A stretch of DNA of 15,898 nt from Phycisphaerae bacterium (GTDB taxonomy: Bacteria; Planctomycetota; Phycisphaerae; SM23-33): the NCBI GenBank assembly GCA_022866005.1, contig JALHTV010000154.1, positions 1 to 15,898 on the forward strand, in the 5' to 3' direction. Position numbers and translations under genes: made by a program. This document shows, piece after piece, positions 1-6,550 of the stretch; the stretch's first letter is position 1; the number at the start of each line of letters is the position of its first letter. The notes beneath the pieces are model-generated. The model saw nothing but the letters and a program-made list of their open reading frames with translations, did no database searches and was not told the DNA's origin.

Positions 1-1
1 C

Positions 2-367
2 GAGCCGGTCAAGATCGTGGACCTGGCACGGCAGATGATCACCCTCAGCGGCTTCAGGCCCGGGGAGGATATCGACGTCACCTACACCGGCATCCGTCCC
101 GGTGAGAAGCTGTTCGAGGAGCTGCGCACGGCCGGGGAGGACATCGAGCCGACGGTCCATCCCAAGGTGCTCGTCTGGCGAAGCAGACCCATGGACCTGG
201 AGGAGGTCAACAAGGGTCTGGCGGAGCTGGAGGCCCTGGTCAACTCTGCGGACCGAGACAAGCTCATCGCCGCGATGCGCCGCCTGGTGCCGGAATACGA
301 ACCGCGGAACCCCCCGGTAGGGGGCGTGGCGGGGTCCAAGCCCGTCCCGGCCGAGGGGGCCGCTTGA
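2..367 (+). CDS. CapD-type polysaccharide biosynthesis protein (NDP-sugar 4,6-dehydratase/epimerase), C-terminal part
   Basis: The gene is cut by the left edge. The open frame starts at base 2 and gives 121 residues. The segment YTGIRPGEKLFEEL (about residues 29-42 of the visible part) is the hallmark of the C-terminal end of CapD/FlaA1/WbpM-type short-chain dehydrogenases, which act on UDP-GlcNAc as 4,6-dehydratases or epimerases. The preceding VKIVDLARQMI stretch also fits this family. The Rossmann NAD-binding and catalytic Ser/Tyr/Lys parts lie outside the window, so dehydratase cannot be told from epimerase. The last 20 residues are a Gly/Pro/Ala-rich tail without recognisable fold. A sugar aminotransferase follows 112 bp downstream on the same strand. 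The pair resembles the first two steps of a UDP-4-amino-4,6-dideoxy sugar pathway (inference). The family call is firm; the exact reaction is not. Confidence 0.9.
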   Translation, partial: EPVKIVDLARQMITLSGFRPGEDIDVTYTGIRPGEKLFEELRTAGEDIEPTVHPKVLVWRSRPMDLEEVNKGLAELEALVNSADRDKLIAAMRRLVPEYEPRNPPVGGVAGSKPVPAEGAA

Positions 368-403
368 GCCCACGCGGATTGCGTTTCGCTCGTCCTGCGC
401 TGA

Positions 404-428
404 CGGGGCCTCGTGCGGAGGAGCCCCG
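404..428 (+). other. GC-rich hairpin between the CapD-type gene and the aminotransferase
   Basis: CGGGGC (404-409) pairs with GCCCCG (423-428), and CTC (410-412) pairs with GAG (418-420). The loop is GTGCG and there is a two-base GA bulge. No T-run follows, so it is not a classical intrinsic terminator. It could be an attenuating or RNA-stabilising hairpin in the 112-bp spacer, or chance pairing in GC-rich DNA. No convincing promoter was seen in the same spacer. Confidence 0.3.
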
Positions 429-479
429 CCGGTGGCCAGAGCGACGGTGAACACCAAGCGAAGGTGGAGGTCGTGAGCC

Positions 480-1607
480 ATGGTTGACGCGTCGGTGCCG
501 CTGTCGGCCCCGGACATCACGCCGCAGGAGCTTCAGGCGGTCCTGGCGGTGCTGGGCAGCGGGCGGCTGAGCATCGGGCCGCGGATCCAGGCCTTCGAGG
601 CCGCCGTGGCCGCCCGCGCGGGCCGCAAGCACGGCATCGGCGTCAACAGCGGCACCAGCGGGCTGCACCTGTGCGTGCGGGCCCTGGGGATCGGGGAGGG
701 CGATGAGGTGATCACCACACCGTTCTCGTTTGTCGCCACGACCAACTGCCTGCTGTTCGAGCGCGCGCGGCCCGTGTTCGTGGACATCGACCCGCAGAGC
801 TACAACCTGGACCCCTCGGCCTTGGAGGCCGCCGTCACGGGCCGCACCAAGGCCATCCTGCCGGTGGAGGTCTTCGGCAACCCCGTCCACTTCGACCGCT
901 ATGAGCAGATCGCCCGCAGGCACAATCTGGCCATGATCGAGGACTGCTGCGAGGCATTGGGGGCGGTGCTGGGCGGCAGGCCCGCCGGCAGCTTCGGCGA
1001 CTGCGGCGTGTTCGCCTTCTACCCCAACAAGCAGATCACCACCGGCGAAGGCGGTCTGGTCGTCACCGACGACGACCGCCTGGCCGACCTGTGCCGGTCG
1101 ATGCGCAACCAGGGGCGCGATACGTCCGCCTGGCTGTCGCACGCGCGATTGGGATACAACTACCGCCTCAGCGAGCTGCACGCGGCCCTGGGCGAGGTCC
1201 AGGTGCGCCGGCTGGACGAGTTGCTCGCCCGCCGGAGGGCCGTCGCGGCGCTATACGACCAGGCCCTGAGCAACATCAAGGACATCCACCTGCCGCCGAT
1301 GCACGACCGCGCGACGGCGAGCTGGTTCGTCTACGTCATCCGCCTGGCCGACCGCTTCAGCCAGGCCGACCGGGACGCGGTGATGGACCGACTGAAAAAG
1401 GCCGGGGTCGGCTGCAACCCCTACTTCGTGCCCATCCACCTCCAGCCGTTTGTCATGGAGCTGCTCGGCACGCGGGCGGGGCAGTTCCCCGTCACGGAGC
1501 GGATCGCCGCCAGGACCATCGCCCTGCCGTTCTTTGCGGGACTCACCGAAGCCCAGGTGCGGACGGTCGCCCAGGCGCTCAAGTCTGCCCTGGCGGCCGC
1601 CAGCTAG
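480..1607 (+). CDS. DegT/DnrJ/EryC1/StrS family PLP-dependent sugar aminotransferase
   Basis: This 375-residue protein has the usual length for the family, whose members transfer an amino group, normally from glutamate, to a keto sugar nucleotide in the cytoplasm. Visible signatures are the PLP-phosphate loop NSGTSGLHL (residues 56-64), FVDIDPQSYNLD (100-111) and EDCCEALG (154-161), where D155 should contact the PLP ring nitrogen. K184 in FYPNKQITTGEGG is the Schiff-base lysine, and GYNYRLSELHAALGEVQ follows. The N-terminus (VPLSAPDI, then LGSGRLSIGP) and the YPNKQITTGEGG motif resemble the PglE/perosamine-synthetase-like group, so a 4-keto-6-deoxy sugar substrate is likely. ATG 480 was chosen because AGGTGGAGG lies just upstream. 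The divergent DegT-fold gene starts 17 bp after the stop, implying one transcript. Family and catalytic competence are well supported; the substrate is inferred. Confidence 0.95.
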   Translation: MVDASVPLSAPDITPQELQAVLAVLGSGRLSIGPRIQAFEAAVAARAGRKHGIGVNSGTSGLHLCVRALGIGEGDEVITTPFSFVATTNCLLFERARPVFVDIDPQSYNLDPSALEAAVTGRTKAILPVEVFGNPVHFDRYEQIARRHNLAMIEDCCEALGAVLGGRPAGSFGDCGVFAFYPNKQITTGEGGLVVTDDDRLADLCRSMRNQGRDTSAWLSHARLGYNYRLSELHAALGEVQVRRLDELLARRRAVAALYDQALSNIKDIHLPPMHDRATASWFVYVIRLADRFSQADRDAVMDRLKKAGVGCNPYFVPIHLQPFVMELLGTRAGQFPVTERIAARTIALPFFAGLTEAQVRTVAQALKSALAAAS

Positions 1608-1624
1608 GAGAGGACCCTGCCCCC

Positions 1625-2779
1625 GTGAGCCAGGCCCGACGGCACTTCGAGCAGGCCTTTGCCCAATGGCTGGGCATGCCGTACGCATTTGCCTTCTGGA
1701 AGGGCCGCGTCGCGATGTATGCAATCTTGCGGGCCATGGGCGTCGGCGAGGGCGACGAGGTCATCCTGCCCGGCTACACCTGCGTGATGGACGTCAACCC
1801 CGTCAAGTACCTAGGCGCGAAGCCCGTCTACGTGGATATCGACCCGCAAACCTACAACATCGACGTCAGCCGAATCGAGCAGGCGATCACCCCGCGGACC
1901 AAGGTCCTGGTCGCCCAGCACACCTATGGCATTCCCTGCGAGATGGACGCCCTGTTGGACATCGCCAAGAGAAAAGGCCTGCCCGTGATCGAGGACTGCT
2001 GCCTAGCCATGGGCTCGATGTACAAAGGCCGGCTATGCGGCACGTTCGGCCTGGCAGCGTACTGGTCGTTCCAGTGGAACAAGCCCTTTACCACGGGGGT
2101 AGGCGGCATGGCCACGACCGGCGACGCCGCGCTAGCAGGGAAGATCGACGAGCTGTATCGCCTGCATGCGCAGGAACCGGCCTTCCCCACGGCCTGGATG
2201 CTTTCGCTTCAGAGGGTGGCCTACCGCCTGCTCATCTATCCTCGCACAACCGCGCTGGCCACGAGCCTGTTCCGTTGGCTGACCCGCAAAGGGGTGGTCG
2301 TGGGCTCATCGTCGCAAGCGGAGTTCACGCCGCAGATGCCGGGGGGGTTCTTTACCCTCATGGGACAGGCCCAGGCCCGCGCCGGCCGGAGCCAGATCGG
2401 CAAGCTGCTCGCCAACATCGCGCATCGGCGGCGGATGCAGCGGGTCTATGACGATCTGCTCCGCCAAGCCGGCTGGCCCGTCCCGCCGCTGCCGCCCTAC
2501 ATGGACCCGGTGCTGGTGCGCTACCCTGTCCGGGTAGCCGACAAGACCCGAGCCATCGCCGAGGCACCTAAGGCCGGTGTGGAGCTGGGCACATGGTTCG
2601 AGTGCCCCCTGCACCCGCGGGAAACACCGCTGGACCTGTACGACTACCAGACCGGCCTGTGCCCGCAGGCCGAGCAGGCCGCCAGAGAGGTCGTCAACCT
2701 GCCAACTCACCGCCGCGCGGGGGAGCACACAGCACGGCGGAGCGTGGAGTTGGTGCTGGGGATTGGACAGGTCAAGTAA
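1625..2779 (+). CDS. Divergent DegT/DnrJ/EryC1/StrS-fold protein (putative sugar aminotransferase)
   Basis: The frame is open far upstream, but the real start is most likely GTG 1625, preceded by AGGAGAGGA, giving 384 residues. Family features are YTCVMDVNPVKYLGAKPVYVDIDPQTYNID (split over residues 51-80), IEDCC (122-126) and K153 in FQWNKPFTTGVGG, matching the Schiff-base lysine. Three things differ from the canonical enzyme upstream. The N-terminal arm is short. The phosphate loop reads AFWKGRVAMYA (24-34) instead of the usual SGT-type loop. About 45 residues, partly hydrophobic (about 190-237, including VAYRLLIYPRTTALATSLF), are inserted after the lysine domain, and the GYNYRLSE signature is absent. 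Fold and lysine support a PLP enzyme; the reaction is unknown. The upstream gene ends 17 bp before it, so the two are probably co-translated. Confidence 0.85.
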   Translation: MSQARRHFEQAFAQWLGMPYAFAFWKGRVAMYAILRAMGVGEGDEVILPGYTCVMDVNPVKYLGAKPVYVDIDPQTYNIDVSRIEQAITPRTKVLVAQHTYGIPCEMDALLDIAKRKGLPVIEDCCLAMGSMYKGRLCGTFGLAAYWSFQWNKPFTTGVGGMATTGDAALAGKIDELYRLHAQEPAFPTAWMLSLQRVAYRLLIYPRTTALATSLFRWLTRKGVVVGSSSQAEFTPQMPGGFFTLMGQAQARAGRSQIGKLLANIAHRRRMQRVYDDLLRQAGWPVPPLPPYMDPVLVRYPVRVADKTRAIAEAPKAGVELGTWFECPLHPRETPLDLYDYQTGLCPQAEQAAREVVNLPTHRRAGEHTARRSVELVLGIGQVK

Positions 2780-2897
2780 GACGTGGTAATCTCAGTGCCG
2801 CCGACCCGACTGCTAGGGCCGGCGGTCCCAGGCAACTGGGCGCCTGACCCCATAGGACACGAGCCAGAGTTAGACGGAGGTCACGAACGGGACCCAA

Positions 2898-3866
2898 ATG
2901 GAGACGGTGGACCAGGCAACGATGGTTCCCGGCGGGACCTTGTCGGAGTACGTGAAATCACTGGCGGCCGTGGGCCTACAGTGCACCATGGCGGACGGCG
3001 GCCCCTTTGCCTGGGTTCCCGGCGCACCGGGCGAACTGACCCGCCTGCCGCTGCCTTGCACCGACCCGGTGGGCGGCGCCGAGATACGGCAGTTACTGAG
3101 CAACCGCAAAGTGTGGGTTGTCAGCTTTCTGCAACAGCCGGACGAAGCACACCCGGCCAACTGCTTCTTCTATGTCTGCCGGAACCAGACCTACTCACTG
3201 GAGACTCTGAAAAAACGCGTGCGAGCCTCCATCCGCCGCGGCCTGGAGCACCTGAAGATCCGATTGTGCACCTGGGACGAGTTGGCCGCCAAGGGCTACA
3301 CCGCCTATGCCGATACCGACCTGCGGCACGGCTATGCCCCACCCTCGCAGAAGAACTTCCAGGAGTTCGTCAACGCCCGGCGCGGCTCGAAGTTCCTGGA
3401 CATATGGGGCGCCTGGGCTGGCGACGCCTTGGCCGGGTGGCTGACTGTGCTGAACGTCGATAACTGGGCCGTATTCGATGCCGCAAAGTCCGCCACAGCC
3501 TTCCACAACGATTCGCCCAACAACGCGCTGTATTTTGTCATCACCAGGACCATGCTGGCGGAAAAGAAGCTAAGCTACGTCTCGTGTGGTTTGAGCAGTG
3601 TTCAGTTGGGAGTCGATCGCTCGACCCTCCACCGATTCAAACTGAGCATGGGATACGAGGCCATGCCGCTCCGGCGGGTCTTCGTGGCCCGTCCGCTGTT
3701 GCGACCGCTGTTGCGTCCGCGTCCTGCGGCAAGACTATGGGAGCACCTGGCCAAGGCACTGCCTAAGTACGGTATAATAGGGAGAATAGCCGGCATGTCG
3801 CAGGTCATCGCCGGCCTTGACCGCATGTCTCTGGCCTGGGCGACGGAGGACATGGACAAACTCTGA
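2898..3866 (+). CDS. FemAB/GNAT-like acyltransferase, putative
   Basis: This 322-residue soluble protein is recognised only at the superfamily level. The segment SLETLKKRVRASIRRGLEH (about residues 100-118) is the basic helix typical of FemAB-related GNAT-fold proteins found in polysaccharide loci. The middle part (about 160-240) has the mixed strand/helix pattern of the acyl-binding half, for example LDIWGAWAGDALAGWLTVL and NNALYFVITRTMLAEKKLSYVSCG. Such proteins may acylate amino sugars, which would fit the aminotransferases upstream, but this is inference. ATG 2898 gives the longest form. A GACGGAGG stretch lies about 18 bases upstream, rather far, so ATG 2922 (residue 9) is a possible alternative. 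The spacer from the preceding gene is 118 bp. A truncated relative lies on the opposite strand beyond the tRNA. Confidence 0.7.
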   Translation: METVDQATMVPGGTLSEYVKSLAAVGLQCTMADGGPFAWVPGAPGELTRLPLPCTDPVGGAEIRQLLSNRKVWVVSFLQQPDEAHPANCFFYVCRNQTYSLETLKKRVRASIRRGLEHLKIRLCTWDELAAKGYTAYADTDLRHGYAPPSQKNFQEFVNARRGSKFLDIWGAWAGDALAGWLTVLNVDNWAVFDAAKSATAFHNDSPNNALYFVITRTMLAEKKLSYVSCGLSSVQLGVDRSTLHRFKLSMGYEAMPLRRVFVARPLLRPLLRPRPAARLWEHLAKALPKYGIIGRIAGMSQVIAGLDRMSLAWATEDMDKL

Positions 3867-3884
3867 TCTGTGGAATCTGGACTC

Positions 3885-3898
3885 CGACCGGCTGGTCG
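3885..3898 (+). other. Small hairpin after the acyltransferase gene
   Basis: CGACC (3885-3889) and GGTCG (3894-3898) form a 5-bp stem with a GGCT loop, 18 bp after the acyltransferase stop codon and ahead of the tRNA. There is no T-run. It may help end the upstream transcript, but the stem is too short to be sure. Confidence 0.2.
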
Positions 3899-3951
3899 TC
3901 AAGTCGCGGCTTCTCGGGATCGATGGGTAGTGTGTAAGATTAGATGACTCC

Positions 3952-4023
3952 GGGCCGTTAGCTCAGTGGCAGAGCGCCTGCATTACACGCAGGAGGTCCG
4001 TGGTTCGAATCCATGGCGGCCCA
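3952..4023 (+). tRNA. tRNA-Val (anticodon UAC)
   Basis: A complete 72-base cloverleaf can be folded by eye. The acceptor stem is GGGCCGT (3952-3958) with GCGGCCC (4016-4022), including one T-G pair, followed by discriminator A 4023. The D stem is GCTC/GAGC. The anticodon stem is CCTGC/GCAGG with loop ATTACAC, placing anticodon TAC at 3984-3986 (valine). The T stem is CGTGG/CCATG with the canonical TTCGAAT loop. The 3' CCA is not encoded: A 4023 is followed by GTA, so it would be added after transcription. TAAGAT at 3935-3940 could be a weak -10 element, but no good -35 matches it. The gene sits between two acyltransferase-type genes, one of them broken. Confidence 0.96.
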
Positions 4024-4486
4024 GTACTCTCCTGTTGGAGCTCCTTCCGCCAGTCCGTGACGGCGGCACCCTCGGCATCAGCCCTTGCCTGTGAGAAGGG
4101 CTTGATCTTGTCTCGTATCGCTCTCGCTCACAGCGCCAGAGGGAAAGGGCCGGGCGTTGCTCATCCTTCGTGTGGATTCCGTGGCGGATGGCCCGGCGAA
4201 CCTCGGTCTTGCGAACCGTGCTGATGTCGTAGTCCGTGCTGGTGTTGAGCTCCACCGTGCTGAAGAATCCAAAGCCCTCCAACGGCGTCGTGTAGCGGAT
4301 CGCCCGTAGGCGGTATTCGCGGAGCAGGGCCTGGAGCTCGGGCTCCTGGGGCTGGATGAGCCGGTAGTAGGGAAACGACTGAAACACGTGCGGGTGAACC
4401 TCATGCCACCAAGAGCTCTCGCTGCAAACCACGCGCTGCCCCAGGCGCTGGTACAACTCCTCCATCGGGTTAGGAACCGATGTCAT
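3983..4486 (-). pseudogene. Truncated FemAB/GNAT-like acyltransferase (C-terminal half missing)
   Basis: ATG 4486 overlaps the stop of the upstream glycosyltransferase as ATGA (4483-4486), the usual sign of two coupled genes. The first 126 residues (down to about 4109) look like the N-terminal half of a FemAB/GNAT-like protein. They include VRKTEVRRAIRHGI (about 91-104), which parallels LKKRVRASIRRGL in the intact acyltransferase at 2898. The spacing before this motif is almost the same in both, with an EL/EI-x2-LL segment about 45 residues earlier. Past about residue 127 the frame stays open to a stop at 3983, but it runs through a hairpin and then antisense through the tRNA, giving a nonsense tail. 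Only about half of the roughly 320-residue length remains. It is probably a remnant left by a deletion or recombination at the tRNA and is unlikely to be active. Confidence 0.65.
4080..4102 (+). terminator. Possible terminator downstream of tRNA-Val
   Basis: AGCCCTT (4080-4086) and AAGGGCT (4096-4102) form a perfect 7-bp stem with a 9-base loop. It is followed by the moderately T-rich TGATCTTGTCT. It lies 56 bp after the tRNA and could end that transcript. It also lies within the region where the reverse-strand broken acyltransferase loses its gene-like character. Confidence 0.4.
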
Positions 4487-5748
4487 TGCCTGTATCTCGA
4501 CTGGGCCGCCGGGCGGCCCTGGTGGGCCAGGGCCGTAATGCACTCCTCCCACTGCCGGACGCTGCTTTGTCGCTCGTAGCATCGCAGGAAGTGCTCGCGG
4601 GCGTTTCGGCCCATCTTGGTGAGTTCCCGGCGGTGGTCGGCCGCGTGGCGGATCACCTCGGCCATGGCCGTAGGATCGTTCGGGGGAACCACGACGCCGC
4701 AGCGACCTTGGTGGAGGGTTTGGGCCGTAGGGCTGCCGCCATGCACACTGGCGATCACGGGCCTGCCAGCGGCCAGGTAGCCCAGGAGCTTGGAGGGCAC
4801 GGAATGCTCCCCGGCCTCCGGCCGCAGGGTCACCAGGCCGACATCGGCCGTGGCCTGCATGTCGTTCAGCATCGCCGCCGGCTGGAATGGCAGGAAGCGC
4901 ATGTTTGCCAGCTTCGCCTCGGCGGCCGCCACCTGAAGGGTGTCCTTGACCGGGCCTTCCCCGACGACCAACAGCAGGATGTCTTTCCGGTCGGACAGGA
5001 GCCGCGCGACCTCCACCAGCATTTCCGCCCCGCTGATGTAGCCAATCGTGCCGGCAAACAGGGCCACGAAGGTCTCCGTCGGAACCCGGTGCTGCCGCCG
5101 CCAGGGATTGTCACGATCGCCCGGGTGGACCTTCTGCCCGTCCAGCCAGAAGGGGATGACACGAATCTTCCCCGGGTCGACGCCGCGGGCCTCGATGCTT
5201 TTGCGGAGGGTGTCCGACAGGGTGGTGATGAAGTCCGCCCGGCGGCACAGCCAGGTGTCTTGGGCTCTCAGGGCCCGGTAGAGCGGGCCGTCGCCCATCA
5301 GCCCGGCGGTCCGCATGGCCTCAGGATGCAGGTCCGCAATGTCGTAGTTGAATCGGGCCCCCTTGATCCCCGCCAGCAGCCGACCGGCCCAGGAACCGAA
5401 GATCGGCGTGGAGGCACAGACGATCACGTCGATCTTGCCCAGCGTCATCGCGCCGAAGAAGCTGCTGACGGCGAAGGTCAAGTAGTACCACAGGCGGTGC
5501 ACCATCCGCGTGCGTGGGCCGAAGCTGTGCCCACACCGCAGCACCTCGAAGCCTCGCTCGTCGCACTGCTTCCGCCGAAACTGACTCCTCCAGCCCTCAA
5601 ACAGCCGACCGGTGGGGTGGCTAGGCCAGCCCGTGACCACAGTGACCCGATGGCCGGCGCGGGCGAAGTCCTCGGCCAGCTCCTCAATCATCACACCTCC
5701 GGGGGCATGCTCCGGAGGGTAGACGTATGTGATGAAGACCACGTGCAT
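4483..5748 (-). CDS. GT4-like glycosyltransferase, WbuB/WcaI type
   Basis: The 421-residue GT-B protein opens with VVFITYVYPPEHAPGGVMIEE and continues with VTVVTGWPSHPTG, the pattern of WbuB/WcaI-like enzymes. These add a sugar such as an N-acetyl-6-deoxyhexosamine to a lipid-linked oligosaccharide at the cytoplasmic face. DIADLHPEAMRTAGL and PFWLDG are also typical. The donor-binding half has GTIGYISGAE, VVGEGP and SVPSKLLGYLAAGRPVIA. The second acidic residue of the GT4 E-x7-E pattern is Gly here, so assignment rests on overall pattern. ATG 5748 was chosen because the family begins directly with the first beta strand; an in-frame GTG lies at 5754, and neither has a clear Shine-Dalgarno sequence. 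A plausible promoter lies at 5794-5821. The gene is coupled to the truncated acyltransferase. Donor and acceptor cannot be read from sequence. Confidence 0.92.
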   Translation of the reverse strand: MHVVFITYVYPPEHAPGGVMIEELAEDFARAGHRVTVVTGWPSHPTGRLFEGWRSQFRRKQCDERGFEVLRCGHSFGPRTRMVHRLWYYLTFAVSSFFGAMTLGKIDVIVCASTPIFGSWAGRLLAGIKGARFNYDIADLHPEAMRTAGLMGDGPLYRALRAQDTWLCRRADFITTLSDTLRKSIEARGVDPGKIRVIPFWLDGQKVHPGDRDNPWRRQHRVPTETFVALFAGTIGYISGAEMLVEVARLLSDRKDILLLVVGEGPVKDTLQVAAAEAKLANMRFLPFQPAAMLNDMQATADVGLVTLRPEAGEHSVPSKLLGYLAAGRPVIASVHGGSPTAQTLHQGRCGVVVPPNDPTAMAEVIRHAADHRRELTKMGRNAREHFLRCYERQSSVRQWEECITALAHQGRPAAQSRYRQ

Positions 5749-5793
5749 GATCACTCACACGAGGCACGACCGTGCGGCCAAGGTTGAGGCACC

Positions 5794-5821
5794 AGTGTAG
5801 CCACCGGGCGGCCAGACGCAA
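5794..5821 (-). promoter_or_regulatory. Candidate sigma70-type promoter for the WbuB-like glycosyltransferase
   Basis: Read on the - strand, TTGCGT (5821-5816) is followed after 16 bases by TACACT (5799-5794). This is a 3/6 match at -35 and 4/6 at -10. It sits about 45 bases upstream of ATG 5748 in the 182-bp divergent spacer, where a promoter is required. It is weaker than the promoter facing the other way. Confidence 0.35.
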
Positions 5822-5843
5822 GACCGCGCCGCGGCGATCACCG

Positions 5844-5873
5844 TTGACCGCACAGGCCGACCCAACGTATGCT
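5844..5873 (+). promoter_or_regulatory. Candidate sigma70-type promoter for the gmhA operon
   Basis: TTGACC (5844-5849; 5/6 match to the -35 consensus) and TATGCT (5868-5873; 4/6 match to the -10, including its outer TA and final T) are separated by 18 bases. Transcription would begin near 5880, leaving a leader of about 50 bases before ATG 5931. This is the best promoter-like pair I noticed, and it lies in the only divergent spacer in the window, which supports it. Confidence 0.55.
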
Positions 5874-5930
5874 ACGGGCCACGCGGTAGGGCGGCGGAAC
5901 ATACCCGCAGCAGACCCGCGGAGCACACCG

Positions 5931-6500
5931 ATGGACGAAACGGTCCACAAAGGCTTCTCCGAACACGCGGCCCTGGTGAACGCCACGGTGAAGCACGTGG
6001 GCCCCAAGATCCCTGCCGCGGCCGAGACCATCCTGGCGGCCTATCGCAACGGGCACGGCGTCTTCTTGTTCGGGAACGGGGGCTCGGCCGCCGACGCTCA
6101 ACACATCGCCGCCGAACTCGTCGGGCGATTTCTGCGCGAGCGCCGGGCCTTGCGAGCCGAGGCCTTGTCGGTGAACACGTCAGTCCTCACGGCCGTGGCG
6201 AACGACGATGGCTTTGAAAGGGTGTTCGTTCGCCAACTGGAGGCCAACGCCCAGGCGGGCGACGTAGCCTTTGCCCTGAGCACCTCTGGCAACAGCCCCA
6301 ACGTGGTCGCGGCCTTGAAGCACGCCCGCCAAAGCGGCCTGCGGACGATTGCCTTGACCGGCCAGGGCGGCGGGCAATGCGCCCCGTATGCCGACGTGTT
6401 GCTGGACATCCCCTCGACACAGACCCCGCGCGTTCAGGAAGTTGGCATGTTGGTCTACCACATGGTTTGCGAACTCGTCGAGGCCGCCCTGGCCGACTGA
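5931..6500 (+). CDS. gmhA: Phosphoheptose isomerase (sedoheptulose-7-phosphate isomerase), SIS domain
   Basis: The 189-residue product has the normal GmhA length. GmhA converts sedoheptulose 7-phosphate to D-glycero-D-manno-heptose 7-phosphate in the cytoplasm, the first step towards ADP- or GDP-heptose. The SIS core shows FGNGGSAADAQHIAAELVGRF (split over residues 47-67) and STSGNSPNVV (117-126), the two phosphosugar-binding stretches. E62 and H177 keep the same 115-residue spacing as catalytic Glu65 and His180 of E. coli GmhA, and H58 matches E. coli His61. ATG 5931 is preceded by GCGGAG at a suitable distance; the frame is open further upstream, but that part overlaps the promoter region. 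No kinase, phosphatase or nucleotidyltransferase of the heptose pathway is nearby. A DnaA-binding DiaA-type paralogue is possible but less likely in this context. Confidence 0.93.
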   Translation: MDETVHKGFSEHAALVNATVKHVGPKIPAAAETILAAYRNGHGVFLFGNGGSAADAQHIAAELVGRFLRERRALRAEALSVNTSVLTAVANDDGFERVFVRQLEANAQAGDVAFALSTSGNSPNVVAALKHARQSGLRTIALTGQGGGQCAPYADVLLDIPSTQTPRVQEVGMLVYHMVCELVEAALAD

Positions 6501-6550
6501 GGGGACCTGGCAATCCCAGAGAGGTCGGGCCCGGCCTCGCGGAGCGCACG

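Noticed and set aside
264..1181. 305-residue open frame on the - strand
   Set aside because: It runs antisense through the CapD-type and canonical aminotransferase genes, has low-complexity Ala/Arg/Gly/Pro-rich composition and no motifs. It is a by-product of GC-rich codon bias.
3983..4023. Protein tail encoded antisense to the tRNA (ends RHGFEPRTSCV)
   Set aside because: This is the common artefact of translating a tRNA gene backwards; it is not a real C-terminus.
4480..5787. 435-residue open frame on the + strand
   Set aside because: It lies exactly antisense to the WbuB-like glycosyltransferase, which has clear family motifs. The antisense product is His/Gln/Gly/Arg-rich without fold signatures.
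5882..5893. ops/JUMPstart-like GCGGTAG core in the gmhA leader
   Set aside because: It matches 9 of 12 bases of the E. coli ops element, but a similar 9/12 match occurs inside a coding region near 11221. It would also lie right at the predicted transcript start, too early for RfaH-type pausing.
6377..6550. 58-residue N-terminal extension of the third DegT-fold frame
   Set aside because: It overlaps the 3' end of gmhA in another frame and has no family similarity; ATG 6551 fits the family start.
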